A stretch of DNA of 45,225 nt from contig JAIPMN010000883.1 in assembly GCA_020650975.1 (NCBI GenBank), positions 1-45,225 of the forward strand, read 5' to 3'. The stretch comes from Apostichopus californicus. Taxonomy: Eukaryota; Echinodermata; Holothuroidea; Aspidochirotida; Stichopodidae. Position numbers and translations under genes: made by a program. The notes below the pieces were generated by a model that saw only the letters and a list, made by a program, of their open reading frames with translations, made no database searches and had not been told where the DNA came from. Positions 44,978-45,225 of the stretch are shown here, piece by piece (within the stretch, counting starts at the first letter, position 1; each line of letters starts with the position of its first letter).

Positions 44978-45225
44978 ACAGTGGCGGAGCTAGGGGTATT
45001 GGTCAGGGGGGGGCGAGAATGGTCTGTAGGGGCGCTTTTGACACTATCTAAGCGGAGCGCCACCATTGGTTGGCGCGGAGCGTACAGAAATTTTTTGAGT
45101 AAAGATACACTCTAGATCGCCGGAAATGACCCTTTCCGGGCCTTGCTAATTTGCAGATAAACGAAAAATAAATAGGTGTTATCGCCATTTTGTCAGAAAA
45201 TTACACCAACAAAATGTGACAAATG
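44978..45225. repeat. Putative interspersed repeat running off the window
   Basis: It begins near AGTGGCGGAGCTAGGGGTAT and has a GC-rich palindromic GCGCCACCATTGGTTGGCGC (45057-45076) flanked by GGAGCG on both sides. This contrasts with the AT-rich surroundings. The right end is outside the window; the family is not identified. Confidence 0.4.

Larger units (their letters stand above)
42551..45225. other. 3' flank
   Basis: It holds the 3' UTR (extent unknown), the SINE, poly(A) signals, an 18-bp repeat and the interspersed repeat at the end. No second gene was recognised; the short ORFs here have no family features. Confidence 0.6.

Overview
This is animal nuclear DNA, AT-rich and repeat-rich. 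It is dominated by one intron-rich gene on the + strand. Joining ORF fragments at splice sites with matching phase gives a 23-exon chain from 5619 to 42550. The chain encodes a formin of the formin-like (FMNL/FRL) subfamily, about 912 residues counted from the ATG at 5628. Domain order is GBD/FH3 armadillo region (exons 1-7), predicted coiled coil (7-10), acidic Ser/Thr-rich linker (11-13), a very short Pro-rich FH1 (14), FH2 actin-assembly domain (14-22) and a basic, low-complexity tail (23). No tools were run: subfamily and splice calls rest on reading the translations and recalling family motifs. The host looks like a marine invertebrate deuterostome, possibly an echinoderm such as a sea cucumber, judged from repeat style only (poly-G/C runs, tRNA-SINE, minisatellites); this is low confidence.

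Layout. 1-5618: upstream DNA with a roughly 258-bp MITE-like element rich in AACGTT (226-483) and one candidate extra 5' exon (2891-2957). 5619-19642: exons 1-6 (autoinhibitory/GTPase-binding half). Their introns carry a tRNA-SINE scrap, a minus-strand non-LTR retrotransposon 3' fragment, a 15-bp perfect hairpin, several tandem duplications, and a roughly 1.1-kb element with 12-bp terminal inverted repeats that holds perfect AGGTCA direct repeats. 19643-22060: intron 6 with a 75-bp minisatellite of about 9.5 units, open on both strands. 22061-30254: exons 7-13, including exons of 27, 30 and 45 nt, and a 24-N gap flanked by a duplicated splice-acceptor segment. 33975-41373: exons 14-22, FH1 and FH2. 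42179-42550: last exon. 42551-45225: 3' flank with a tRNA-derived SINE, poly(A) signals and an interspersed repeat.

The most notable signal is intron 21 (40894-41208). It has no GT-AG option and shows a textbook U12-type AT-AC structure: ATATCCTT donor, TTTCCTTAAT branch site and AC end. Removing it restores the FMNL FH2 alignment exactly. Other points are the minimal FH1, the lack of a visible DAD in the terminal exon, and a hammerhead-ribozyme-like motif in intron 17 of the kind found in Penelope-like retroelements. I found no prokaryotic features and no second confident protein-coding gene.
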